NCBI GenBank assembly: GCA_021735565.1
Contig: JAIPGT010000010.1
Coordinates: forward strand, 1-14,810
Direction of reading: 5' to 3'
DNA: 14,810 nt
Source of the DNA: Patescibacteria group bacterium
GTDB taxonomy: Bacteria > Patescibacteria > ABY1 > JAGPKW01
The notes beneath the pieces were generated by a model. It worked only from the letters and a program-made list of their open reading frames with translations, did not search any database and was not told where the DNA came from. Positions 6,397 through 11,851 of this stretch are shown here, piece after piece (within the stretch, counting starts at the first letter, position 1; each line of letters opens with the position of its first letter). The position numbers and the translations under genes were made by a program.

Positions 6397-6408
6397 AAAT
6401 TTTGTCAA
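6380..6408 (-). promoter_or_regulatory. sigma70-type promoter for DUF5320-DUF134-thioredoxin/CcdA
   Basis: On the minus strand TTGACA (6408-6403) is followed by a 17-base spacer and TATACT (6385-6380). This is a perfect -35, optimal spacing and a five-of-six -10. Transcription would start near 6373, giving a leader of about 48 bases before the ATG at 6325. Confidence 0.8.
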
Positions 6409-6436
6409 CCCCTTTTTAAAAAATATTACAAAAAAT

Positions 6437-6706
6437 CTATTTTTCTTTATTTTCTTCAATAATTTTTAATATTTCTTCTTTTGATTTTTCTCCCGTTAAT
6501 CTTAAAATTTCTTTATTATCTTTATCTAAAAATATAAAAACAGGCAATCTATCGTTTATTTCATATTTTTCAGCTAATTCAGGATTTTCATCATAATCTA
6601 AATATTCAGTTTCAAGCCATGGATTTTCTTTTTCTATTTCTTCCCAAAGCGGTTTCATAATCATACATCCAGAGCACCAAACTGCTCCTACTTTTATTAC
6701 TTTCAT
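6437..6706 (-). CDS. small cytosolic thioredoxin-like protein
   Basis: 89 residues, shorter than classical thioredoxin (about 105). The active site is WCSGC (residues 10-14) straight after the first strand, a CSGC pair instead of CGPC. It continues MIMKPLWEEIEKENPWLETE and YLDYDENPELAEKYEI, and the cis-Pro is in DRLPVFIFLDKD. There is no signal peptide, so it should act in the cytosol. It would be a plausible electron donor to the membrane CcdA domain encoded nearby on the same strand, though the strong promoter at 6380-6408 makes it a separate transcript. The stop is TAG. A weak promoter TTGATT (6761-6756) with TATATA 17 bases on is visible upstream. Confidence 0.88.
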   Translation of the reverse strand: MKVIKVGAVWCSGCMIMKPLWEEIEKENPWLETEYLDYDENPELAEKYEINDRLPVFIFLDKDNKEILRLTGEKSKEEILKIIEENKEK

Positions 6707-6873
6707 ATTTAAAAAATTTAATTATAAAATAATATATATTTATTCATATTAACATAATCAAGTAAAAATTTCTAATATAGTAATGCTATATATAATACTT
6801 AAAAATTATAAAAAAATATTCATTTAAATTGACATTTTATTTAAAATATTTCTTACGCATATAAAATCTTTTT

Positions 6874-6878
6874 GGAGG
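6874..6878 (+). promoter_or_regulatory. strong Shine-Dalgarno deciding a GTG start
   Basis: GGAGG lies 8 bases before the GTG at 6887. The frame stays open upstream to a TTG at 6872, but that codon would precede the ribosome binding site, so GTG at 6887 is the better start. This is one of only two clear Shine-Dalgarno sequences in the window. Confidence 0.75.
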
Positions 6879-6886
6879 AAAATCGA

Positions 6887-7351
6887 GTGTTAGAAAAGAG
6901 AAGAGTATTACAAAGTTTTATTGAGCTGCAGGAGGAAAAAATTGAATCATTAAGAAAATCTATTATCCAAGCCAGTGAAGACATTCTTCATTCAAAGGAT
7001 CATAATGATTCTTATGATGATCCAGGAAAAATACAATATAATCTTTTTCTGAGTAGTCTAGAAAAAAGTCTATTTGAACATGAAGAAGTTTTAGTTAGGC
7101 TAAAATCGATGAAGCTTGGGAATATAGAGAATATATCCTTTGGTTCTTTAGTAAATTTAGAAAATATTGATACTGGAGATTCTAAGATGTATTTTATTAT
7201 TTGTGTTGGGGGAGATGTTGTAGATATTGATTATAAAAAAATAACCTCTATATCTCTCAAAGCTCCATTTACTAAATTTTTGATTAACAAAAAAGAAAAT
7301 GATGAATTTAATTTTCTAGGTCAAAATTTTAGAATATTAGCTGTTCAATAA
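6887..7351 (+). CDS. GreA/GreB-like transcription elongation factor family protein
   Basis: 154 residues from the GTG at 6887. The N-terminal half (about 1-80) is a helical hairpin rich in Glu and Lys. Its turn region, SKDHNDSYDDPGKIQYNLFL, has several Asp and aligns in position with the acidic tip of GreA. The C-terminal half (about 85-154) has the FKBP-like Gre pattern: FGSLVNLENIDTGDSKMYFI, an ISLKAPFTKFLINKKENDEF segment and a closing strand. Gre factors enter the RNA polymerase secondary channel and stimulate cleavage of backtracked RNA. Whether this divergent protein keeps that activity or only binds polymerase is not clear. It is monocistronic, ending at the terminator at 7362-7395. 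Confidence 0.72.
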   Translation: MLEKRRVLQSFIELQEEKIESLRKSIIQASEDILHSKDHNDSYDDPGKIQYNLFLSSLEKSLFEHEEVLVRLKSMKLGNIENISFGSLVNLENIDTGDSKMYFIICVGGDVVDIDYKKITSISLKAPFTKFLINKKENDEFNFLGQNFRILAVQ

Positions 7352-7361
7352 AATACTCTAT

Positions 7362-7395
7362 AGCCATTGTTCAATAACAATGGCTTTTTTATTTT
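7362..7395 (+). terminator. intrinsic terminator after the Gre-like gene
   Basis: Arms AGCCATTGTT (7362-7371) and AACAATGGCT (7376-7385) pair perfectly around the loop CAAT. They are followed by TTTTTT, A and TTTT. It begins 10 bases after the stop codon at 7351. Confidence 0.9.
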
Positions 7396-7410
7396 AAATT
7401 TTACCCAAAA

Positions 7411-7439
7411 TTGACAAAGCTTTTTATTCATGTTATAAT
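7411..7439 (+). promoter_or_regulatory. consensus sigma70 promoter of the cold-shock gene
   Basis: TTGACA (7411-7416), a 17-base spacer and TATAAT (7434-7439), with TG one base before the -10 (7431-7432), so it is consensus in both hexamers and also has an extended -10. Transcription would start near 7446, giving a 5' leader of about 110 bases. It is the strongest promoter in the window. Confidence 0.92.
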
Positions 7440-7447
7440 CCAGTCTA

Positions 7448-7474
7448 AATAACTTAAAGTTATTAGCTTTTTTT
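7448..7474 (+). promoter_or_regulatory. hairpin and T-run in the cold-shock mRNA leader
   Basis: Arms AATAACTT (7448-7455) and AAGTTATT (7457-7464) form an AT-rich hairpin at the very 5' end of the predicted mRNA, followed by AGC and seven T (7468-7474). It resembles a weak terminator or a cold-stabilised leader structure. Cold-shock mRNAs often have long, temperature-responsive leaders, so a thermosensing or attenuation role is plausible but unproven. Confidence 0.4.
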
Positions 7475-7557
7475 AAAAAAGTGAGTATTAAAGTGTGGAG
7501 ATATGGATCGAATTTCTACTTCTTAATATATTTAATCAAAAATTATCTTTACATTAT

Positions 7558-7755
7558 ATGCAAGGTATTATAAAAAAATTAACAGACAAAAACTTCGGTT
7601 TTATATCTCAAGATGATAGCGAAAAAGATTTATTCTTTCATGCTAACAATTTAGAAGATGTTAGATTTGAAGAATTAAGAGAAGGTGACGCAGTTACTTT
7701 CGAAATTGAAAATACTCCTAAAGGAGATGCTGCTGTTAACGTAAAAAGAGCTTAA
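7558..7755 (+). CDS. cold-shock protein, CspA family
   Basis: 65 residues from the ATG at 7558, exactly the usual length. RNP1 is KNFGFI (11-16) and RNP2 is LFFHA (25-29), the two nucleic-acid-binding motifs of the OB fold; GDAVTFEIENTPKGDAAVNV completes the barrel. The reading frame is open further upstream to a GTG at 7495, but the extra residues do not belong to the family and nothing supports that start. The protein binds single-stranded RNA and DNA and acts as an RNA chaperone. It has its own strong promoter, a long leader, no Shine-Dalgarno and a strong terminator, so it is a single-gene transcript. Confidence 0.95.
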   Translation: MQGIIKKLTDKNFGFISQDDSEKDLFFHANNLEDVRFEELREGDAVTFEIENTPKGDAAVNVKRA

Positions 7756-7769
7756 GTTCTTTTATAAAA

Positions 7770-7805
7770 AAACAAAATAGGCTAATTTATTAGCCTATTT
7801 TGTTT
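7770..7805. terminator. bidirectional terminator between the cold-shock and C39-like genes
   Basis: A 16-bp perfect stem (7770-7785 with 7790-7805), with core AAAATAGGCTAA / TTAGCCTATTTT and loop TTTA, lies between convergent genes. A-rich and T-rich flanks provide a U-tract in both directions, the minus-strand one being TTTTTATAA. Confidence 0.9.
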
Positions 7806-7811
7806 ATAGTT

Positions 7812-8624
7812 TTATTTCCAAACTGCTATTATATTTTTCTCAACAAAATCTACATCTTCATGATATCCAGTAGGGTATGAATAAATAGCATTATAAAGTA
7901 TATCCATATCATATTCATAATTTTCACCAAGCCTTGTTCCTGGATCATTTACTATAAAAATATTTTTTAAAATATCATACCCCAAAACAACTACCATATG
8001 AGTTTTAGGTCCAGGAGAAACAAAATTAGGATTTCCAAGAAGCCTTCCATTTGTCGGTACAAGTAAAATTTTATTATTATTTAATGCATCAATAATAATT
8101 TCTTTTGTTATATTTTCTAAAACTTCTACATTTTCATAATTAAAATAATCATTAAAAATCCAATCTTTTATATTATAGACAGAAACATCTCTATATTCTC
8201 CATATTTTTCTTTTGTATATTCAGAAATATCTAAAATATAATTTAAAGCTTCTTCTTTTTCTAAACTTTCATTTCGAATCCATTTTATAACCATAATAGA
8301 AGAAGCTTCTTCACATCCATCTTGCTCCATAGAATTTTCCCAATTAGCAAAAGGGGATTGAGTTGTAAATGGAACATTTTTTATAAAAATTTTATCTTCA
8401 ATATCCGGGCGAACAATGTTCGTATCATTATTTATTTTTTTGTTATTTTCTTTAATATCTGGGCGATTTATTTTATTGGTCAGCCATGGCTGACCACTAC
8501 TGACATAATTATTATTTTCATTTAAAATATAATTATCAAAATCATTTATTATTTGAACAGAAAAATAAAATAAAAAAACAAAACAATAAATAAATATTAG
8601 AAATTTTAAAAAAAATTTAAACAT
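7812..8624 (-). CDS. membrane-anchored C39-family (papain-like) peptidase
   Basis: 270 residues. One N-terminal transmembrane segment (about 3-25) is followed by a low-complexity Asn/Lys linker (about 28-78) and a Peptidase_C39_2 domain (about 80-268). NVPFTTQSPFANWENSMEQ leads into the catalytic Cys104 in DGCEEASS. His209 is in KTHMVVVLGYD and Asp227 in VNDPGTR, so a Cys-His-Asp triad is in place. The domain would face outside. Substrate is unknown; C39 enzymes usually cleave leader peptides or cell-surface targets. The linker contains an exact 18-bp palindrome (8478-8495), encoding GQPWLT, and a partial one (8410-8422). It is flanked by terminators on both sides and is likely a single-gene transcript. 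Confidence 0.87.
   Translation of the reverse strand: MFKFFLKFLIFIYCFVFLFYFSVQIINDFDNYILNENNNYVSSGQPWLTNKINRPDIKENNKKINNDTNIVRPDIEDKIFIKNVPFTTQSPFANWENSMEQDGCEEASSIMVIKWIRNESLEKEEALNYILDISEYTKEKYGEYRDVSVYNIKDWIFNDYFNYENVEVLENITKEIIIDALNNNKILLVPTNGRLLGNPNFVSPGPKTHMVVVLGYDILKNIFIVNDPGTRLGENYEYDMDILYNAIYSYPTGYHEDVDFVEKNIIAVWK
8410..8422. repeat. partial palindrome inside the C39-like gene
   Basis: CGAACAATGTTCG is a 13-bp inverted repeat preceded by GGG but followed by TATC where a full copy would have CCC, so it looks like a decayed copy of the same element type. A direct repeat ATATCYGGGCGA links its flank (8401-8412) with 8455-8466, 54 bp away. On the coding strand these give two RPDI tetrapeptides (54-57 and 72-75). 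Confidence 0.55.
8478..8495. repeat. 18-bp palindrome (REP-like) in frame inside the C39-like gene
   Basis: GGTCAGCCATGGCTGACC is identical to the core of the intergenic copy at 1019-1038. It occupies exactly codons 44-49 (Gly-Gln-Pro-Trp-Leu-Thr) of the C39-like protein, in the linker after the transmembrane anchor. One further base pair (8477/8496) extends it. Its GC content contrasts with the AT-rich linker. Confidence 0.85.
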
Positions 8625-8678
8625 AAAATTATATATAACTAATTACATTATACATTGCTATTTTTTAATTAAAAGAAA

Positions 8679-8705
8679 AAGGGAATTATATTATATAATT
8701 CCCTT
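8679..8705 (-). terminator. intrinsic terminator after the 8710-9012 gene
   Basis: Stem 8679-8690 with 8694-8705, core GGGAATTATA / TATAATTCCC, loop TTA. On the minus strand it is followed by TTTCTTTT. It starts five bases after the stop codon of the small repeat protein. Confidence 0.8.
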
Positions 8706-8709
8706 AAAA

Positions 8710-9012
8710 TTATCCCAATGAAATTTTTTCACTTTTTCCATTTTTTCTCAAAATACTATCAGAAAATCCTATTTTAGTTTTATTATCTTCTTTTCTGCTA
8801 AGATATAAAACTAAATTAGATATTTCTTCACTTGTAAAATTTGTAGGAATTCCAAGATTAACTGATTTAAAAAGAATAAATACATCTAATTCAGTTAAAT
8901 CTAAAGGAAGGCCTAAATTTTTACATCCAAAAATGTTAAAAATATTTTTTTCTGTTAAATCAACAAAAAAATTTTCAGAATCAAAATAAAAATCATTTTC
9001 ATAATAATCCAT
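8710..9012 (-). CDS. small protein of three 20-residue repeats; function unknown
   Basis: 100 residues, no signal peptide or transmembrane segment. Residues 25-44 (FNIFGCKNLGLPLDLTELDV) and 45-64 (FILFKSVNLGIPTNFTSEEI) are tandem repeats with pattern F-x-x-F-x3-NLG-h-P-x2-h-T-x3-h (h hydrophobic). Residues 5-24 look like a third, weaker copy ending FFVDLTEKNI. The C-terminal third is basic. I recognise no family. The ATG at 9012 is preceded 7 bases away by GGGAGG, an unusually strong ribosome binding site here, and by a good promoter (9051-9078). It is therefore probably a well-expressed single gene with its own terminator. Confidence 0.75.
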   Translation of the reverse strand: MDYYENDFYFDSENFFVDLTEKNIFNIFGCKNLGLPLDLTELDVFILFKSVNLGIPTNFTSEEISNLVLYLSRKEDNKTKIGFSDSILRKNGKSEKISLG

Positions 9013-9019
9013 TTTTTTA

Positions 9020-9025
9020 CCTCCC
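9020..9025 (-). promoter_or_regulatory. strong Shine-Dalgarno of the 20-residue-repeat protein
   Basis: GGGAGG on the minus strand, within AGGGAGGT, lies 7 bases before the ATG at 9012. It fixes the start and is one of only two clear ribosome binding sites in the window. Confidence 0.85.
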
Positions 9026-9050
9026 TTATAATTTTTTTTATTTATATATT

Positions 9051-9078
9051 ATTATATATATTATATTTTTAATGTAAA
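9051..9078 (-). promoter_or_regulatory. promoter of the 20-residue-repeat protein
   Basis: On the minus strand TTTACA (9078-9073), a 16-base spacer and TATAAT (9056-9051). Transcription would begin near 9044, leaving a leader of about 32 bases that contains the Shine-Dalgarno. Confidence 0.6.
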
Positions 9079-9083
9079 GCTTT

Positions 9084-9641
9084 TTAATTTTTAGAAAAAA
9101 TAATAGGGATTTCTAAAAAATCATCATTTTCAAGAAGACCAGAAGGATTATCTTTTTTTAGTATTAATTTTCCTTTTTTATTATATAAATTTTCATCCAA
9201 ATTATATTCTAAAATAGATTCAAATTGAACAAATTCAGTAGTCATCCAATCATCTTTAGCTTCTGCTATACCTTCTGCTAATATTTTACCATTTTCATCT
9301 TCAAGAGTTATAGGAAAATCAGCTTCAAAAAACCAAAAACCTCTAGCTTGACCTTTTATATCAAGAGGACTGCTTATAATTTGATTTGGTCTTGGGTTTT
9401 CAATTTGTATTAAATCCATTTTTTCTAATTCATTTCCAATATTTTCAGTAAAAATTTGATCTTCATATCTACATTGTCTAGGATAAGATTCCATAACAAT
9501 ACCAACAATTTCAGCACATTCTTCAAAAGAATTTATTTCTATACTATCTTGAATATTTTTTCTATCTTTTAAGACATTATTTAAAATAAAAAATCCAGAA
9601 GATAATAATAAAAAAATTAAAATAATTAATGATTTTTTCAT
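9084..9641 (-). CDS. membrane-anchored protein with ESYPRQC motif and Gmad2 domain
   Basis: 185 residues. An N-terminal hydrophobic segment (about 4-24) acts as signal or anchor. Next is NSFEECAEIVGIVMESYPRQ with Cys42 and Cys57, the same C-x14-C motif and spacing as in the 3622-4167 protein. A Gmad2 immunoglobulin-like domain covers about 78-182: IENPRPNQIISSPLDIKGQA, then ARGFWFFEADFPITLED, DWMTTEFVQFE and LKKDNPSGLLENDD. Gmad2 was named from spore-germination proteins, but in non-sporulating bacteria it is probably a surface binding module. No enzyme motif is visible. It has no clear terminator and lies upstream of the 8710-9012 gene with a 71-base gap that holds that gene's own promoter. 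Confidence 0.85.
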   Translation of the reverse strand: MKKSLIILIFLLLSSGFFILNNVLKDRKNIQDSIEINSFEECAEIVGIVMESYPRQCRYEDQIFTENIGNELEKMDLIQIENPRPNQIISSPLDIKGQARGFWFFEADFPITLEDENGKILAEGIAEAKDDWMTTEFVQFESILEYNLDENLYNKKGKLILKKDNPSGLLENDDFLEIPIIFSKN

Positions 9642-9713
9642 AAATTTTATATTAATATATTTTAATTATAAACTTTTTTTTAAAAAAATAATACACAAGC
9701 ATAAATAATAGAA

Positions 9714-10739
9714 ATGATATATAATATATTTAAGATTTTTATTAATATAAATATGACATTTATATACATTTTATTAATTTTTATATTATTTTATTTTTTA
9801 GGAAAATCTGCTGATATTTTAATATTGAATGTAAAAAAAATAGCAGAAAGATTGAATATAAAAATATTTATAATTGGTATAATATTAGGTATATTAACTA
9901 CAATGCCAGAATTATTTCTGGGAATAAACTCAATAGTAAAAGAATTAGATTCTATTTCTTTAGGAAATATTTTTGGAGGGAATATAATAATATTATCTTT
10001 ACTTTTTGGAATTAGTTTAATATTAAATCATGAAATAAAAACTGATGGAGATTTAAAAAATATAATCCCAAATTTAGTATTTATATTATTGCCAGTTCTA
10101 GTAGGATTAAAAGGCTCATTAACTTTTTACAACGGCTTAACTTTTATTTTTATATATTTTCTTATTATTTTTTATATTAATAAAAGAAATAATATAACAG
10201 TTGATGCTGTTAAAATAAGAGATGAAGAGAAAAAAAATATAATATCTTATATTAAAGATAAATTTAGTTTTATAAAAAATAAAGGATTTTTAAAAGAAAT
10301 AGGGTTATCTATATTGGGTATTACATTATTAATTCTTTTATCTAATATAATAATGAGCTTATCTGGATATGTTTTAGAAGATTTTCATATTTCTAAGTTT
10401 TTTATTGGATTAATTGTATTTTCAATAGGAACAAATCTTCCAGAATTTATAGTTATAATAAAATCATCAAAAAACAATAATTCTGATTTATCAATAAGTC
10501 ATTTAATAGGATCAGCAATGGCTAATATACTTATATTAAGTATATTAACACTATTTAATAGATTTTCTGTAAATGTTAATTGGTCTTATATAATTACATT
10601 AATATTTATAATATCTATCCTTATATTAATTTCTATTTTTTATAAAACAAATAAATCTTTTTCAAGAAAAGAAGGATTTATATTTTTATCTGTTTATTTA
10701 GCTTTTTTAATTTCCCAAATAATTTTTGTAATTTCTTAA
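9714..10739 (+). CDS. Na+/Ca2+ exchanger-like transporter (CaCA superfamily)
   Basis: 341 residues, about ten transmembrane helices in two inverted halves joined by a charged loop (about 157-195). Alpha-1 repeat: ILTTMPELFLGINSIVKELD with P65-E66, then ISLGNIFGGNIIILSLLFG. Alpha-2 repeat: SIGTNLPEFIVIIKSSK with P243-E244, then ISHLIGSAMANILILSIL. These acidic and Asn residues form the cation sites of the family. It would exchange Ca2+ or another cation for Na+ or H+; the ion is not known. The start may be the second ATG (9753), since the family usually begins straight with the first helix and a TATAAT lies at 9720-9725. It faces the MgtE-like gene, with two bases between the stops. Confidence 0.88.
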   Translation: MIYNIFKIFININMTFIYILLIFILFYFLGKSADILILNVKKIAERLNIKIFIIGIILGILTTMPELFLGINSIVKELDSISLGNIFGGNIIILSLLFGISLILNHEIKTDGDLKNIIPNLVFILLPVLVGLKGSLTFYNGLTFIFIYFLIIFYINKRNNITVDAVKIRDEEKKNIISYIKDKFSFIKNKGFLKEIGLSILGITLLILLSNIIMSLSGYVLEDFHISKFFIGLIVFSIGTNLPEFIVIIKSSKNNNSDLSISHLIGSAMANILILSILTLFNRFSVNVNWSYIITLIFIISILILISIFYKTNKSFSRKEGFIFLSVYLAFLISQIIFVIS

Positions 10740-10741
10740 AT

Positions 10742-11725
10742 TTAAAGTAGAGAACTAGCTACTAATAAATATATAGAAACACTTACTAAATCTTGTATAA
10801 TTGTTGCTATTGGACCGCTAGCATTAGCTGGGTCAAATTTTAATTTACTAAAAGCATATGGAATAAATATTCCAGTTATTATTGAAGATAATATAGTTAA
10901 AAATATAGAAAGAGATAAAACCATAGAAATTGATAGATCTCTATATACAAGAAAAGTAAATCCATATATTAAAATACCAATCAAAAATCCCATAGATAAA
11001 ATTACTTTAAATTGTTTTAATAAATATGAAAAAAAATCTATTTTTTTATGAATTGCTAAATCTCTAACAATAAAAAATCCAGCTTGAGTTGCAACAGCAC
11101 TAGCTATATAAACAATAAGAGGAATAAAAGCTGCTAAAATTATATTTTTTGATAATGTTTGTTCAAATAATCCTATAACTTTAGCTGCTATTATTCCTCC
11201 AATAATTCCTAAAATAAGCCAAGGCAATCTATTTTTTAAAGAATGATATAAAGACATGGAATTTATATCATCTATATTTGAAGGCGTGTGGCTTACTCCG
11301 GCAAAGTGAGAAATATCTTCTTGTAATTCATTATATACAATATTCAAAATACTATCGCTCAAAACAGCTCCTAAAAGTTTATTATCTTTATCAACCATTG
11401 GTATAGATTTTATATTATTTTTTAATGCTAAATAAGCAACTTTTTCTTGATCTGTTTTTGGAGTAGCAGTTATTATTTTTTTTATCATTACTGAAGATAT
11501 TTTTGTTTTTCTTGATTGTCTGAAGAGTTCTTTAATAGATATAACACCCTTTAAAACATTATTTTTATTAATTACATATATATAATTAATTGATTCTATT
11601 TTATTTATATCTTTCAGTAATTTTGTAATTATAAAATCTATATTTTCATCAACATTAACAACAGGAACATCAGTATTCATTAATCTTCCAGCACTTTTTT
11701 TGGGGAAGTTATTTATAATATTCAT
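10742..11725 (-). CDS. MgtE-like Mg2+ transporter lacking the N domain
   Basis: 327 residues, against about 450 for full MgtE. It begins at the first CBS motif: VPVVNVDENIDFIITKLLKD and YVINKNNVLKGVISIKELF form CBS1, and KIITATPKTDQEKVAYLALK with IPMVDKDNKLLGAVLSD form CBS2 (about 14-130). A connecting helix then leads to five membrane helices (about 168-325), with IPLIVYIASAVATQAGFF and FDPANASGPIATIIQDLVSV, where D298 and D312 match the acidic positions of the family pore. The superhelical N domain that helps gate T. thermophilus MgtE is missing, so Mg2+ sensing would depend on the CBS pair alone. The N-terminal residues NFPKKSAGRLMNTDVPVV resemble the normal join to CBS1, so the loss is probably ancestral rather than a broken start. 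Confidence 0.88.
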   Translation of the reverse strand: MNIINNFPKKSAGRLMNTDVPVVNVDENIDFIITKLLKDINKIESINYIYVINKNNVLKGVISIKELFRQSRKTKISSVMIKKIITATPKTDQEKVAYLALKNNIKSIPMVDKDNKLLGAVLSDSILNIVYNELQEDISHFAGVSHTPSNIDDINSMSLYHSLKNRLPWLILGIIGGIIAAKVIGLFEQTLSKNIILAAFIPLIVYIASAVATQAGFFIVRDLAIHKKIDFFSYLLKQFKVILSMGFLIGILIYGFTFLVYRDLSISMVLSLSIFLTILSSIITGIFIPYAFSKLKFDPANASGPIATIIQDLVSVSIYLLVASSLL

Positions 11726-11851
11726 TTTTTTTTATTATTAGATAATCATTAATATAATATCATTTTTGCAGTTTTAAATATATATTTTATAGACTCTAAG
11801 TTTAAAAAGAAGAGGGGGGATTGTAAAAATCTGTTTTTTATACTATCATCA

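Noticed and set aside
6774..6790. Inverted repeat ATATAG-n5-CTATAT upstream of the thioredoxin-like and Gre-like genes as an operator
   Set aside because: Short, purely AT-rich apart from the single G/C, and not placed over a convincing promoter; expected by chance in such sequence.
6829..6867. TTGACA with TAAAAT upstream of the Gre-like gene as a sigma70 promoter
   Set aside because: The spacing between the two hexamers is far too long; no good -10 lies 16-18 bases after the TTGACA.
7495..7557. N-terminal extension of the cold-shock protein from a GTG, and a seven-codon ORF at 7503-7526
   Set aside because: The family starts at the ATG at 7558, the extra residues match nothing, and the tiny ORF has only a GGAG two bases from its ATG, too close to count.
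8411..8421. GAACAATGTTC as a LexA (Gram-positive type) box
   Set aside because: The spacing is three bases instead of four, it is inside a coding region, and it fits better as a decayed palindromic element.
8322..8525. Plus-strand open frame opposite the C39-like gene, encoding GQPWLT like the minus strand
   Set aside because: It is antisense to a gene with a complete catalytic triad; the shared peptide arises because the 18-bp palindrome reads the same on both strands.
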